From assembly GCA_038380795.1 (NCBI GenBank), contig CM076259.1:21372977-21436976 (forward strand): a stretch of 64,000 nt of DNA. The letters are read 5' to 3'. Below are positions 1 through 13,254 of this stretch, piece after piece. Made by a program: the position numbers and the translations under genes. Under the pieces are notes generated by a model. The model saw only the letters and a program-made list of their open reading frames with translations. It was not told the origin of the DNA and did not search any database. The DNA is from Pyrocephalus nanus (Eukaryota > Chordata > Aves > Passeriformes > Tyrannidae). Positions within the stretch are counted from its first letter, which is position 1. The number at the start of each line of letters is the position of its first letter.

Positions 1-3000
1 TACTGATATACACTGCTTCCTTATCTTTTGAGCTGTAGAGCATGGTCTCTGGATCATGGGGGTTTCCAGAGATTACAGATCAACTTCCAAGAGCCTGCTA
101 TGTCTCTTTATCTGTGGTTTTGAGCATTAGAGAGCAAGTAATTAAGGCAGTGAGTTTCAACAGCATTTGAATGTATAACTTATTTCTGGATCCTGTGACA
201 ATTTTTGAGTTCTCTGCAATCTTTTAGGCTAAAAACCTGGTTCTTCCATCTTACAGAGGTACTTTGTGTGCTATCGTTGGTAGGGCTGTGTTCTTGCTCT
301 AGGACAGCTACACCTCACTGAATTTGGACAGTGGTCTGTCAGTGCAATTTTGCCTCGTTTGTAGACATCTGTTTTACAGCTAATTATGTAGAATGCAGAG
401 TACAGTTCAAAAGCCAAGTCTGGTACCGACAGTTTTTAAGTGCTACCTTAGGTCATCCTATCCCCGAAACTGCAGGCTAAAAAGCAAATAGCAAATTTAA
501 TTGCTGGTAACAGCAATGTTTCTTTCCATTTCTTTATGAAGGAAGGTCCAAGCAGAAGTTAAGATGCCTGTGAGGTTTTATTTTGAATTGAAAATACACA
601 AATAATTTGTACCTGTTCAGGTTAAATCTGGTTTCTTGCTAAGGAATGGCTTGTTCTTACAGGGCTGTAGGCATACATGTTTACCTGGCAACGTATTCAC
701 TGGCATCTGTGGTGCCTGGTGCTCTGTGATATTTACCACATTGCAATACTTTGCTTGTCCCCAAAATGCATCCTGTGAAAACCAGCTTGTAAGCTGAAAT
801 TCTTCTGATTTCAGTCTGGTAGCTCAGCTGAAAGAAATGGCTTTGCACTGAAAGGGACATTGAAAATCCATTCAGGGGGAGGTAAACTCAGGTGCACTTT
901 TAGGGATAGGTTTAAATGATGCTGCCAATTTTCACTTACTGACTGCAATGATGACCCCTGTCTGTACCTGTGACCTTCTTTTTCACTAACTTTTCAGCCT
1001 TTGATTCCAAGTAGGTCTGTGACAAGCCACTCAGCTTTTACCTGTTGCTGAATGCAGACCTTTTCAAAACAGCAACAAATTTTTCAAAAGACGATTATGT
1101 GGAGGAATGTGAGAGAGTTTTGCACCCCACTGGCTTAGAAGTGTACAGAAGGAACGTGTGACAGCTCGGTAGACAAGTAAATTGTGTGAAAGCAGGACTT
1201 CAGAGAGATAGTGAGATTTTGATACAGGCACTTGTAAGCCCTTATTTTTAGAGCATTTTGCCAGGTTTGGGGGATAAGGGAGTGATTCAAAGTGAAGGTG
1301 AAACAAAACTTGCCAGATAATATAGTGCTTTCAGTTCCACTGATTTATTTATGCTGAGGTTCTAGTATCTTCTGCTTCTGTTTCAGGTATAGTTCATTAT
1401 ATAATAGTTATAGTTATGTTGTAAGTGGTTATTATTGTTGGCATGGAAGACAAGGGAGCAGATGCAGGCTTTGTTTGCTCTGATTTTTGAATTTAACTTT
1501 TGGCAACTGCAATTTTGTACCAACGACTGGTCATTTCTTTTCCATCTATTTAATATAAATCCAGATAAATAAAAGCCTGTCAGCACAGAATTTGGAGGAA
1601 TGGAGTCAAACCAGTATATGAAAAGCCAAAGACGATGAGATGAACTAGATACTAGATAGCCCCCCATCAATTATGATGTGGCAGTATATTTCCCAACCTG
1701 TGATAAAAATAGACTGTTTGTTTCTCATATAAAGCATTGTTATCTCCTCTAACTTAAGGCTAAGGCTGGGTAGAAAAATGTGATTTTATTCCTCTGAGAA
1801 AAACCTTTCTCCTCTTAGTCCCCAGGTTCTGATCAGGAAGCAGGGGAGCAGCAAAAGAGTATGCAAAGAGAGAGCTAGAAAACTTATGTTCAGGGTGGAT
1901 CTGGAGTCAGTGAAACAGGATAAATTTAGGACTAATTGTGCTGTCATTTGTTTGCACTTCTTAGCTAAGGAACAGGAATGGGGAAAAGAGTTAGTGTAAT
2001 GAATACACAACGGTTGTAGGACTAGCAGCAAGCTTTTTACAGCGGAGATGGCTTAAGTTGAATTTTGACCTGCTAAAATATTAAGCTAGTTGTCTAGTCA
2101 TCTGACTGCATCTTGGAAATACTTAACTAAATGGCATATTGGGACTTTACTGTTGGTGCATTCCCACTGGAAAGGGAAGTGGTTATTGTTTCTGTTTGTG
2201 GTAATACACTGTGCACTGTGGGGAGGTAAAGGAAAGGCAGATAATTCACAATATGCTTTTGACTCATTAAGCCCCACTGAAACCCACAAATGAACTGTCT
2301 CAATGTTGTGCTGTCTTGAGAGCCTTGTAACAGATTTTTCCACATTCAGCCCTGTCATAGGCTTTTTGAGATATTGCTTATGGTCTGCATAAGATGTATT
2401 TTGTGTTCCTGTTTGTGCTCCCCCTGCGAATGCTCAGCTGTGCATGTTTGGTCTTCCAAGCCTATTTCAATTCAAACTAAAGACTTCAGGGAATATTACC
2501 TAGGCCCACAGAAGTGTTTACTGTATTTGAATCAAGTGACTTCAGTAACCAGAAAGAGGATAAATACGGACCATAGATCCAATACAAGAATAGGTTTACA
2601 AGGTATTTACATTCTTTTAGGAATTGTGCACTGGGAACTTTTTCTGGTTTTGGTAAAAAAGCTATTTCTTGAAAACCCCAATTTGAAAAATCCCTGAGAA
2701 GACCCTCAGAATTAAACAGGATGTACTCTTTTATATTGAACAGCTTAACAGCCTATAATGAAACACAATTCAGACTTGTCCTTTAGGAACACGGTATAAC
2801 TTCAACATGTATAGTATGGACAAGAACTATGTTAGAAATATCTAATTATGGACCTCAGCTGAGCGTTGCTGAGAATCTGACCCAGACCTGGTTTACCACC
2901 TCACAGGCTCTTCCAAGACTAGAAATAAAAATTCTTTCATTTGCATTTTCTGAAACTTAAAAGATGAGTTGACTCCTGAGCAGATGCCGTATGTCAACGG

Positions 3001-6000
3001 CAGTTTCTGCAGATGAATAACAAAGCTCTTTAGGAGGGCTAAAAATAGTCACAAGCTATAGTCATGAAGAGTCAATCCCTAGTACCCAATCTGTAAATAA
3101 GCAAGACACTGACTAGTATGGTGGGTTTATATCTTTCATGTATTTTAAGCACTTTGGAAAGCAGAGGTAGTATGATCTAGATGTTAAAACAACAAACTAG
3201 GAACCGAGGACTTGACTTTCCAATCTCTGAGACATGGTTTATGTGACTTGCAGTAAAGACAGCCACAGGTTTTTGAAATCTTACAGAGCAGTGGTACTGT
3301 TTTCAATATTTACCAGTTTCAAAATGTAGTCAGGTAGGATGGGTGGGACATTTTAAAATGCAATTCCACCACTAGATGGGGGGAAATAGTTATCTTGACA
3401 GTACTTTACAGTCCCCCTTATTAGAAAAAAAAAAAACAAAACCAAACAACAAAAATGCTTAACTGTAATGCTGCTTCTGTATCCAATAAGCTGTTTTTAA
3501 GCACGGTTCATCTGACCCAGTGTAGGTGTTTGCAGAATAAGCAGGTTGCTTGAATTCTGTGAAGGGGATCCTAAGTGGTTTCAGATGAAGGCATCTTCAC
3601 TGTAGCTGTCAAAAAGAGGATGAAGTGACCCCCCTCACCTTTGCTTCACTGTTTACAGGTGCTGTCTTTCACAATCTTCCTTTCTGGGAAAGCACGTTTG
3701 TCTACCAGACTGAAGGATTAGGGAGGGCTTTCATCTGCCTTTGTAATCTGAAAGGTTTGGGAAAAGTCTTGTTTGTTTCTCCTTCACCATCTGTTTCCTC
3801 TAAAGCAGAGTAGTCTCAGGAGTCTTCAGTTGCTTTGCCTCTGTCATGGGGCCCACTGTGGCCAGGGCTCCTGCATGATGTAGGCTGCCTGTTCTGTCTC
3901 ATCAGTGTCACATACGCTCCAGCTCTGTGGTTATAGCTGAGGGAGACTTAGAGTAATTTCCACACCTACTCCCTTCTCCAAGCAGCTTTCATTTTAACTC
4001 ATGAAAATGTGCCAGAGTTTGGAGGGGCCTTAGAGATGGGTTTCTGGAGGCAGTATTCAGTTTTGTAAGACTTTTACCTGTTATGATACCTAACCCGGGA
4101 TGGAAATGTCCCCTCAGGTAGTTCTTCACTTTTAAACAAGTATTTCTGAAAGACTTAGGCCTTGATTCAGTCCACACAAAAAAAACTAACAGCAAAACTC
4201 CTTTGAGTTTGACTGGATTAAGTCAACAAATCCAGGTGGGTTTCTGTATTCATTTTTTCCAGCAAAAGTGCAAGCAATTACAGCTTTATTGAAGGCTGTT
4301 ACATTGTAAAAAGCATAAAAGTACTCCCAGTTTGCATCTTGCAGGGTTGTCCAACTTGTCTACTTACGTTATCATTAGTTCATGCTAAGTTAAAAGCACA
4401 CAAATTATTGTGTCCAGACTTGCTGATTGTTTATCTCTTTTTCTACTTTCAGAAGTAGACTTGCATGAGAATGGACACAATATACCTGCCAAGAACTTCT
4501 AAATTTTGCAGAGGCTTCCTCCTTCCTTTCTAACATGTAAAAATGTGGGTTTACTTGTAAACAGTCCACGGTGAGAAAATTGTCAGGCGTATCCACATCT
4601 GTATTTAGACACTGTTTTGTGTTAGTACTTTTTTTTTTTCTTAAGAAGTGATTGGTGCTGCAGACTTTTGCTGAAGGTCAATTTTTAATATCTATGTCTG
4701 TATATAGGCACACAAAAAACCCATACAAATTTTTTTTTTTTTTTTTTTTTTTTTTGCTCTGACCAAAGTGTTCTGCTTTGCAATAAATGGAACTTCAAAG
4801 TATAGCCCATTTGGAAGGATATATATATCTTAAAATTAAAGGAATAGATGTTTTTTGTTTATAAAATATTTGTATCTAATTGTCCTTTTAAAATAAAACC
4901 CTGAAAACTTTAATTTTGCGAATTTTAAAACAAAATATTTTCTGAGAATAGAAAAAAAATCTCTCTTAATCTAAGTGAAATGTGTGATTTCACAGACATT
5001 GCTTATCTTAAAGACTAGGGAAAATAAATGCAGAAGAGAGTGGAAAAAAAAAGAAGGAAGAAAAAAAACCTAAACCAGCAGCTCTTGTAATGCAATGAAC
5101 AGTCTCATCAGACAAGCCAAATACAGATGTCATTGAAAAAGGTAAGGTAGTCAGTTCAGATATATATAAACAGGGAATATTTCAGTTTCCAAGGCTGATA
5201 ACCTTGACTTTTATTGCCATTATAACTGATTTTTTAATATAAGATCCAGTTGAGAAACTGGACATTTTTTTCTATTATTAGAGGTCCAACTGAGAAACTT
5301 GTAGGCTCTTTCCCATCCTCTTGAAAGAGGAATTCTGGCTGGATACCACACAGGAGTACTTTTCCATCACTTTTCAATTCTACTAAAGCTTAAAAAAGCC
5401 CATCTCTTTCACTGGGAAATACAAGTTCAGCAGGAACTGTGAAAGAAATATGCTGCAGTTTCATGATCGAAAGGTTGCTTTTCTACCTCAGCTATGATAT
5501 AATAATACTTTAAAGCTTTCTATTGTTCATCTCCCATCCAGAATAGAATTACTCTTTGAGGCATAAATTCCTTTATTCTGCTAGGAAGGCTCTGAATGAG
5601 GAGAGAAAGCCTGATTTAGGAGCTGAGCTGATAACCAGGAGAGCTACACTCAGTCCCTTGGACTGTCAACTTCAGCAAGTCATTCCTTGGCTTTATGCCA
5701 CCTATAAAATGGGATGAGAGATGCGTTCACTTGCTGTTTGTCTCGCCTCTGTAGATTGTGGAACATATGGTGCACGAATTGCCTTTTCCTTGGTGCCAAG
5801 GACACCAGGGACCCAGATTGCAGTTGTGGCTTCCAAGACAAGCCATAAACAATAACAGGAAATGAGGTATTTGTCTTGTCTTGGTTTTGCACAGACCTCT
5901 TAAAAAATGCCTTTGTGTTCCTCCACTTAATCTAATGCCCAGCCAATTCCCAACTGGGGGCAAGCCACTGAAAAGGTGAAAGGGTCAAAGTCTCAGTCTC

Positions 6001-8077
6001 TCTGCCAAGAGAAAGCTCCTTCTCACCTACCCCTACCCTCCCGACAAGGAGCTGCTTCTTTTCTTTTCCTGAGACTGACCTTAGACTTGTGAACCAGCAA
6101 AGGTGGAGGTACTTGATGGAGAAGAGAGGAGCCAGCCTGTGGGTGTGGTGAGAGCAAAGAAACAGGATGCATAAGGCAGTGAAAGTGTTGGGACTGGAAC
6201 AGATGTTGAGCAACATGGGAACACAAGTAGGACATACAGGAGTTTTTTCTAGATGAGGAGAAGGATTTGGATAAAGCATGTTAGTCCTGCACAGAGTGAA
6301 TTAAGAGCTTCAGAGTCACATAGCTTGTGCTGCAACTGGCAACATAATACTTTCACTGAAAATTTCCATGGGAGAAATGTTGTCTTTGAATAGGAAACGG
6401 AGGTTTTCTTCAAGGAAAATCTATCTGAAAAAGATAAGATTAAATCAGCATTTTGAAGAGAAGCGATGACTTACATTTAGCTCTGTCTTAAAATGCTTTG
6501 CTCTATTCCTTGTTTATGAAAAAAAAAAACCAAACAAAAAACCCAACACACCCCACCACAATTCTGTTTTAAATTGAAATGGAACAAAAGTCATTATTTT
6601 ACATCAAACCATAAGCTTAAGCGTGAAATGGGATTTTTTTCTTGGCTTAATAGTTGTGAATAAAGGTTTTTTTTTCACATGAATTTAATCAGTGGAAAAA
6701 ACCAAACATCTGGTATTTCAGCTCCTTTTTAACTATCTCTGAGTTGTACAGTACCATTTAGGCACATGTAATGTTTCTTGACAGTTAAGATTAAATGTTT
6801 TGTTGGGAATGAATAGCTGCAGTGCTACACTCTTATGAGATGCTTCTTGGGTAACCATGGCTTGCACAGTCTCTCTCCTGCTGAATTTGAAGGCATAAAG
6901 AAGGTGTAGAAGGACCACCATACAAACAGCACTGATAGGACACTGGGAAATGGGTAGCCTTTGAGCAGCACAGAAATCCTTTTGCTTTATTGCCACCTAC
7001 CCTTATCTGCAGGGCCTGTTGTTGGTGTAAGAGAAGCAGGCAGCTGCCCAAGTAAGTAGGTTGCTGTGGGCAGTAAGATTGCTGCCTCTGCCAAAGCCCT
7101 GCAAGGCCGGGCTGCTGCCAGATCAGGACTGTGGCTTGCCTTTCTTCAGACCACAGCTTCCACCACCCTGCCATCAGCCATTCAGCTGGGTCTTCATGTC
7201 CTGCAGCTCTTCATCCTGTGTTCTTCTCATCTCTCACCATGGCAGGAGCAGCCTGAGCCTGGTCTCTCATCCTTTGGCATCCAACCTGACTCAGTGTACA
7301 TGGACATCAAGCCTTGGAGCTTGTTCTACTTGGCTGCACAACAGACAGACTCTAAGAGTCTGCTTCTCACCGCATTAGGCAGTGCTGAAGCATTCACCAC
7401 CTGCAGCTGCTGATCAAAGAAGAGGGTTACTTTTCCGTGAAAATACATCTCTGCAGATTAAACTGTGCACATTGCCTGAGTCAATCTGATTTTTAACAGA
7501 CTACCACAAATCTATGCATGTCTTGCTCTGTTTAGAACTGTATCTTAAACTTTCTTTTTAAGATAAAAACCTAAAAGAAAGTCAAGCTGACAGTAAAAGT
7601 AATTCCTTATACGTACATACAGTTGATATAAAATACATTTTGGTAATGTTTGCTGTGTCAGATGGAGAACAGAATTGGGTTTTTTTTCATTTACACTGTG
7701 TTTTTTAATTCTGAAATATCAGACACTCTGGAAGAGAGTGTTAGCCTAGTTGTCTCTGTATTGCAGCAATATACAAATGGTTCCATTTTTGGTGCACATC
7801 TAACATCAGAATAGACATCTTTGAGATGTCAGAAAAGAAACTAATTATGGTCATAAGTTTTGAGTTGCTACCCTGTCTTGACAAATGGCTTGTGTAATTG
7901 GAAGCAGAAGACTAACCCATGCACTCTAATCTTGTTAGGAAAAAAAAAGTCATCTATCATCAAGTAAATTTCTCCTCTTGCCAAATGATTGTTGAAATGA
8001 GAGTTGTATGCTCTGCAACATTTGCTGTGGACTGTATGGAAATGATAATCCAAAGCAAAATGTGTTACTGTGTTAAC

Positions 8078-8078
<1 letters not shown>
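1..8078. other. Noncoding stretch, no gene seen
   Basis: I see no exon, RNA gene or recognisable transposon here. Open frames are all short (about 115 codons or fewer), overlap each other on both strands and carry no motif. Simple-sequence runs are present, notably a T-run near 4731-4755 and A/C-rich patches near 3425-3450 and 6519-6560. The stretch could be intergenic or intronic to a gene whose exons lie outside the window. Confidence 0.6.

Positions 8079-8079
<1 letters not shown>

Positions 8080-8114
<35 letters not shown>
8080..8114. repeat. (TA)n microsatellite
   Basis: An uninterrupted run of alternating A and T, about 17 units long. It is followed 70 bp downstream by a second, interrupted TA/CA tract. 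Confidence 0.95.
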
Positions 8115-8115
<1 letters not shown>

Positions 8116-8180
8116 AAGCTGTAAACCAAGTATCAGGAAAAAGGATTTAGAATTGAAAAAGTAGAGTAGGATCTGGAACT

Positions 8181-8204
8181 CTCTCTCTATATATACACAT
8201 ATAT

Positions 8205-8239
<35 letters not shown>

Positions 8240-8247
8240 CGCACACA
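8181..8247. repeat. Compound CT/TA/CA microsatellite
   Basis: A short CT run leads into interrupted TA and TACA repeats ending in CA-rich sequence. It is probably of the same origin as the neighbouring (TA)n tract. Confidence 0.9.
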
Positions 8248-8249
8248 AT

Positions 8250-11200
8250 CTTGATATTCTTATGGTTGGAAACAAAGGCTGTATCTCTTAAAATTGAAAA
8301 CTATCTGGTATGTACTTGGATAGGCGCCTTTTTACTGGCATCCTTACTTCTTGTCAGTGGTAGTAATTTGTTCTCTCTCTCAACCTACCCCAGACTGACG
8401 CAAAAGGGAGTTTATAGACCTCATGTGTCAGGAAATAACCAACCTTTAGGTGACATCTAAAATTGAAGACTTAGCCTTGCTTTTTATAATTTCAATCCAT
8501 GCATTCCTTCAAAGCTTTGTGTTTGCTGTAGTTTTGTTTCTTGTTTCTTGCTGTGGTAAGGTCTGATTTGCCTGGTATTTTTTGTTTCCTCTCTTCAGGC
8601 TGTTATGGATGTGAGTTAAGCTTGAATCCCTTTTAATTCAAGCTTCTCTCCCTCATGCTCTTGTTATCTCTATATTAAGCTGAAGCCTGTCCACTTAAAG
8701 AAGTCCCTTTTGGAATTGAATGTAACAAGTTCTTTGGAAAGTTAGAGTCACTTAATGTGTTTGATGGTGCTTTCTAGAAGATGGCTTAAGCTGAAGCAGA
8801 GTCCTAATGAATTCCATACATCTCTATTATTGTTCGGAGTTGTATAAAATCAGTTGCCACATAGGGATCTGAGCCTTTTGCATGAGAAGGTGCATCTTCT
8901 CAAGAATCAGAAGTAGCTCTGGGAGAGTCCTTTCTCCCTGACACATGCAAACAGTAAACTCTTCAATCAGATCTATGAATTTAAAGGCTGTCTTGAGGTG
9001 GTATTTTTATAATATATCATACTTTTTGGTCAAAAGCACTAGGAAGGAATGGACCTTTGATGATGTTCCACTGAAATCTAACTGGAAAATTTCTGACTCA
9101 AAAATTTTTTTTTCAGTGAAAAAAATGTTATTTGTGATAGTTCATATGGAATGACTACTTTCCTCATACTTGTTTCCTTTTCATACAAATTACACACGTG
9201 GTGCTACTTCTGTCTCTGGTTGCATTTGGAGAAATAGTCTTTAAAAAAACAGTGAATATTGAGCCAAAAGCCAGGTCTAGAAGTGTACCCCGGAATACAA
9301 TTCACAGTTGGTTTTAGGTTTCTTTGGGTTTTTTAAAATCTTTTCCCCCCTCCCCTCATGGCTGTAACAAAGGGATTTAGGGCAGCAGATTCCCAACCTT
9401 GCTTATTTGTTTCTGTCTCTTGGAGCTCTAGCAGCTAAGCTCTGATAAATCATACTGCAGCAATTTGAAATGTTACCTTTCCCTTGCTGTTCATTGTGCT
9501 CTCAGAGTGCTGGGTTTCATGGTTACATAACAGTACCAGCAGATGGGTGTTTTTGTGTCTTGGCTACCCCAGCTTGGTCTACAAGTCTGGCCTATTAATT
9601 TGTGTTTCTAATGAATACAGGCCCACACTGCTTTGCTAGGCTGGGAACTGCAGTGCTAACCACACAGATGCACCATTCTAAGCTGGTATAAAGTTGGTGA
9701 GATGATAGCAAAAATAGAACAGGCCAACTCTGTTGCTCCTGTCTTGGACTTGGTAGACTTGAGCAGGCTGAAGGTGGAAACGCTGTCAGATGTTGGGCAG
9801 AGTTGTCCTCAGTTTTTGCCTGTGCAGTTTCAAGTCAAGGGGGAAAATTTTCTGCTCAAGTGTATGAGTTCTGAAATCTTCACTTCTAATATGTAGGGGC
9901 TAGCAATTTAAGGAAGAATCTTGGAAAATATTCATTAGAAAATGAAAAACAATTACTTTAAAAGCAAACTAACAAGAATCTCAAATGTTACCTGTGCATT
10001 TCGGTGGTTCTGTTATAGAGCAAAAGATTGAAAAATGGTATCTTTAACTTGGATCATTGTCCATGTATCTCATTCTTCTAAAATACTTAAACTAGTATTG
10101 CTAAAGACTAAACTTAGTTCCCTCTATACTGCTCCCCTGGTCCAAATTCCTTCTGACTTTGGGCAACAAGGTTTGATTTGTTACTTATACTGCAGTGTTA
10201 AAGTGTCCTGTCCTTCCCCACATTTTTTTCTTTTTTTCTGATAACACTGTAGTTTCCTCTTCTTTCGTTTGTATTTCTCTGGAAATCAGAGAAGCATTCC
10301 TAGTGATTGAGGCCCAGAGTCTTCAAAGTTGTTTCTGTGGTCTCTGTTCCATAACCTTGTCTCTGGAGCCTCGTACATGCCCAGACATCCTTAAGTATAT
10401 GCCTGACTTTTGCACAGCCTCAAAAAAGATACAGAGCTGGAGAACAGCGTGCTTAAGTAGTTTTGTTCTGGGAGTCCTGTGGTAGCACTGCTTTTTGTAG
10501 TCTCAGCTCACACAAAGCTAAAGCTACCAGGAACCACTGAGTGGTTTTGGCAAACCTGAAGGGGAGCAAACGTATTTAAATTTACAATTGGCAAGTTGTA
10601 TGCTCAGCCCTAGGCATGTTCTTTACCAAGTCAAACATGAAGAATAGAACAAAGGGCTACTGATAGTCCATGCTCTGCTGGTTTCTCATGCTGCTGGCTT
10701 TTTTTTGCTTTTTTCTTTCCCATTAACAATTGTATAAGAGATCTTTCCAGCTTCTCTGACCAACTCGTAATGGTTTCCTCAGAAAGCTTTCATTCATGCA
10801 ATGACTGCTTTTTGCATACAGATAATGTTTTGCTAGTTTTAATATTTATTTTATTTTTTAACTATTTTAATGATTTTATCTGTTCTTTCTTCCCTCTATA
10901 GGGTTTCTCAAAGAAAGTAGCAAGCATAATGCTTATTTGATGAAACTGAATCCATTGCCTGCTTTAGGGATGTGCTCACCCACTCAGTCTTGCTCCTGGC
11001 ACTACTGAGATAGACGGGTTCACATTTTGTGTAGTGACATGCACTGTGACTGCTCTTCCAATAACCTTTCCAAACCATCCTTTCCTCCGGGTATTGTGCA
11101 TGGGTATGCGGTTTCAATAATAAATAACACTGGCACAGGACATGGGCTGCTGCAGGGTTTGCTGCTTTAATACAGACAAACCGATTTATGCATGGCTGAA

Positions 11201-13250
11201 GTCTGAGGCAGAAGGTGCCCAGCATCAGTAGTGACCAGCCTTTAGCCATTCTCTTTAGAGGGCTGGGTTTACCTTTGCCTCACACCCACTGCTGCTGGCA
11301 ATGTGTGTGTCTGTGGCTTTCCCAGCTCACCAGGGGCCATGCTATCTTGCAGGGAGTTACATTGCCTCATGTAATCTTGCCTTTTAGGACAACTGTTCGT
11401 GCAGCACAGAAGAATCTTTGCCTCTTGCCTAGATGAGACATGCAACAAGCATGTTGTGATCTCTTAGAAGCAAGGGAGAAAGTAAATTGTACAAGGGTAC
11501 ATTGGGTGCTGGATACAAACAGGACATTGGGGCTCAATCCAGCTACAAGGTGGTCTGGAGAGCATGAGGAGAGCTAATCACCCCTTTTTGCCTTGTGCTT
11601 TGAGTAGAGCTTGTGAGAACACTTGAGCTCACATTGTATTTATTCCTCCTCCTCCTTCCTTCTGGTTTATCTGTTCTCTAACACCACAGTGCTTCTCACA
11701 GAAAGCCAGACTGACCTGTGAAACATGGGGACCGATGAGGGCTGAGCAGCAAAGACTAAGAAAGGAGCTCAGGGCTTGGCCTTAAGATTTGTTTGTATGT
11801 TTGCTTTTGCCTTGGGCAAAGCACAGTGTGGGAAGAGGTGGATCTAAAAATAAGAAAGATGGGAGCTTATGTGAAGTGGGAATAACTAAAAAGAGGGTGT
11901 CAGGGAAAGCAGCAGAAATATATAGGACAGCATCACTAGCTTGAAACAGAAGGTGTGGTAGGAAAACTAAGGTGAAAGCAATCACTGAAGCCTCCTCTTC
12001 CTACATCATCTTACACATAGTTCTACACAAGACTCACCTTGTGTTCACACAAAACACAACCTATTCCTGTGGGGTTTTGTGTAGGTGTGGAGATCCATCC
12101 TCAGAGCTGCTTGCCACTTAGCTAGCTCTGCTTGAGGAAAGGGACAGTTGCCAGGAGACAACTAGGGACAGATAAAAAACTAATACTGGGTTGTAGCCAT
12201 ACTTGCATCATCTCAGCACCAGGAGAGGACCAGCTCAGCTCCTGTAAGAGAAAATAAGATAATTTCTCAGGTGACTGAAGAGATATGCTGGTCTCCAGGA
12301 TAGGACAGAGGTTTGGAAAACATAAAGTACCAAGTCAGCACTTGACCTAGTGCTATTTTTTTTTTTTGACACCATTAAAATATCTAAACTCCATTTTAAT
12401 AGTGGGAAAAATCTGCCTATTTTAATAAGATTATGAAAGCTTTTAATGAACATGTGCCACATCTGGAAGGGCTAGAGGGAGTAAACTTCAGATTTCAGGG
12501 CGTGGAACAAGGCATTTGCTGAAAGGGCTTTAAAATAAGTCGCAGAGGAACAAGAAGTCCTGTGGACCTGAAATAGACTGTCAAGGGAAAACACCCTTGC
12601 CTCCTCACTGAAAAAGCTCAGAACAAAAAGCCTGAAAATCACTGTGCAGTTGAGAAGCCCATTCAACTCCTTCGTGGAAAGTGAAGCTGGAATGTCAGAA
12701 ATGTCTTCTCTAGTTAAATCTGTATTTAATTATAGGCCTATTGTATAGGTACATGCTGTGGGCTGGTTTACAGTTTCCAGGAGGCTGCTGTTCTCCTTTC
12801 TGGCAGTGCACAGTGGTAAGAATCTCACCCTGTATATATGAATGCATGTAAAATGTATCTGTAGCTATTTATATAAAATGAGGAGGAGGATGAAACCATG
12901 CTAGTTATTTCTGAAAACTCTCCTGAAACAAATCAGCTATGTTTCTGTCTAGATAGTATGCATATGTCTGTCTAATATACAATTTATCTCAATTTGTTCT
13001 TCAGAAAAAACTTGTTTTAAAAACACTGCCCTCACTGATGATGAGGCTGATGTCTTTTTTTGGAGCCATGACTTATCAATGATTTTAGTTGCAATTTGGT
13101 TATGTCATCTGAGACAGGATGTTCAATTACTGAAAGTGTATATATAAGACAGGGAAGGAGAGGTACTTCAGTGATGTAAGGAATTTTGTTATATACGTAA
13201 CAATATTTGTTTGAGTTTTCTTCATAAGCAACATAGTAGAAGTTGGTATT
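8250..13250. other. Noncoding stretch, no gene seen
   Basis: No exon with splice sites and no transposon end was recognised. Frames are short and unconvincing. A T-run lies near 12357-12367. Confidence 0.55.
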
Positions 13251-13254
13251 AAGT

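Noticed and set aside
7061..7413. Overlapping plus-strand frames of 105 and 115 codons
   Set aside because: Two frames and the opposite strand are open together in a GC-richer patch; no recognisable motif or splice structure.
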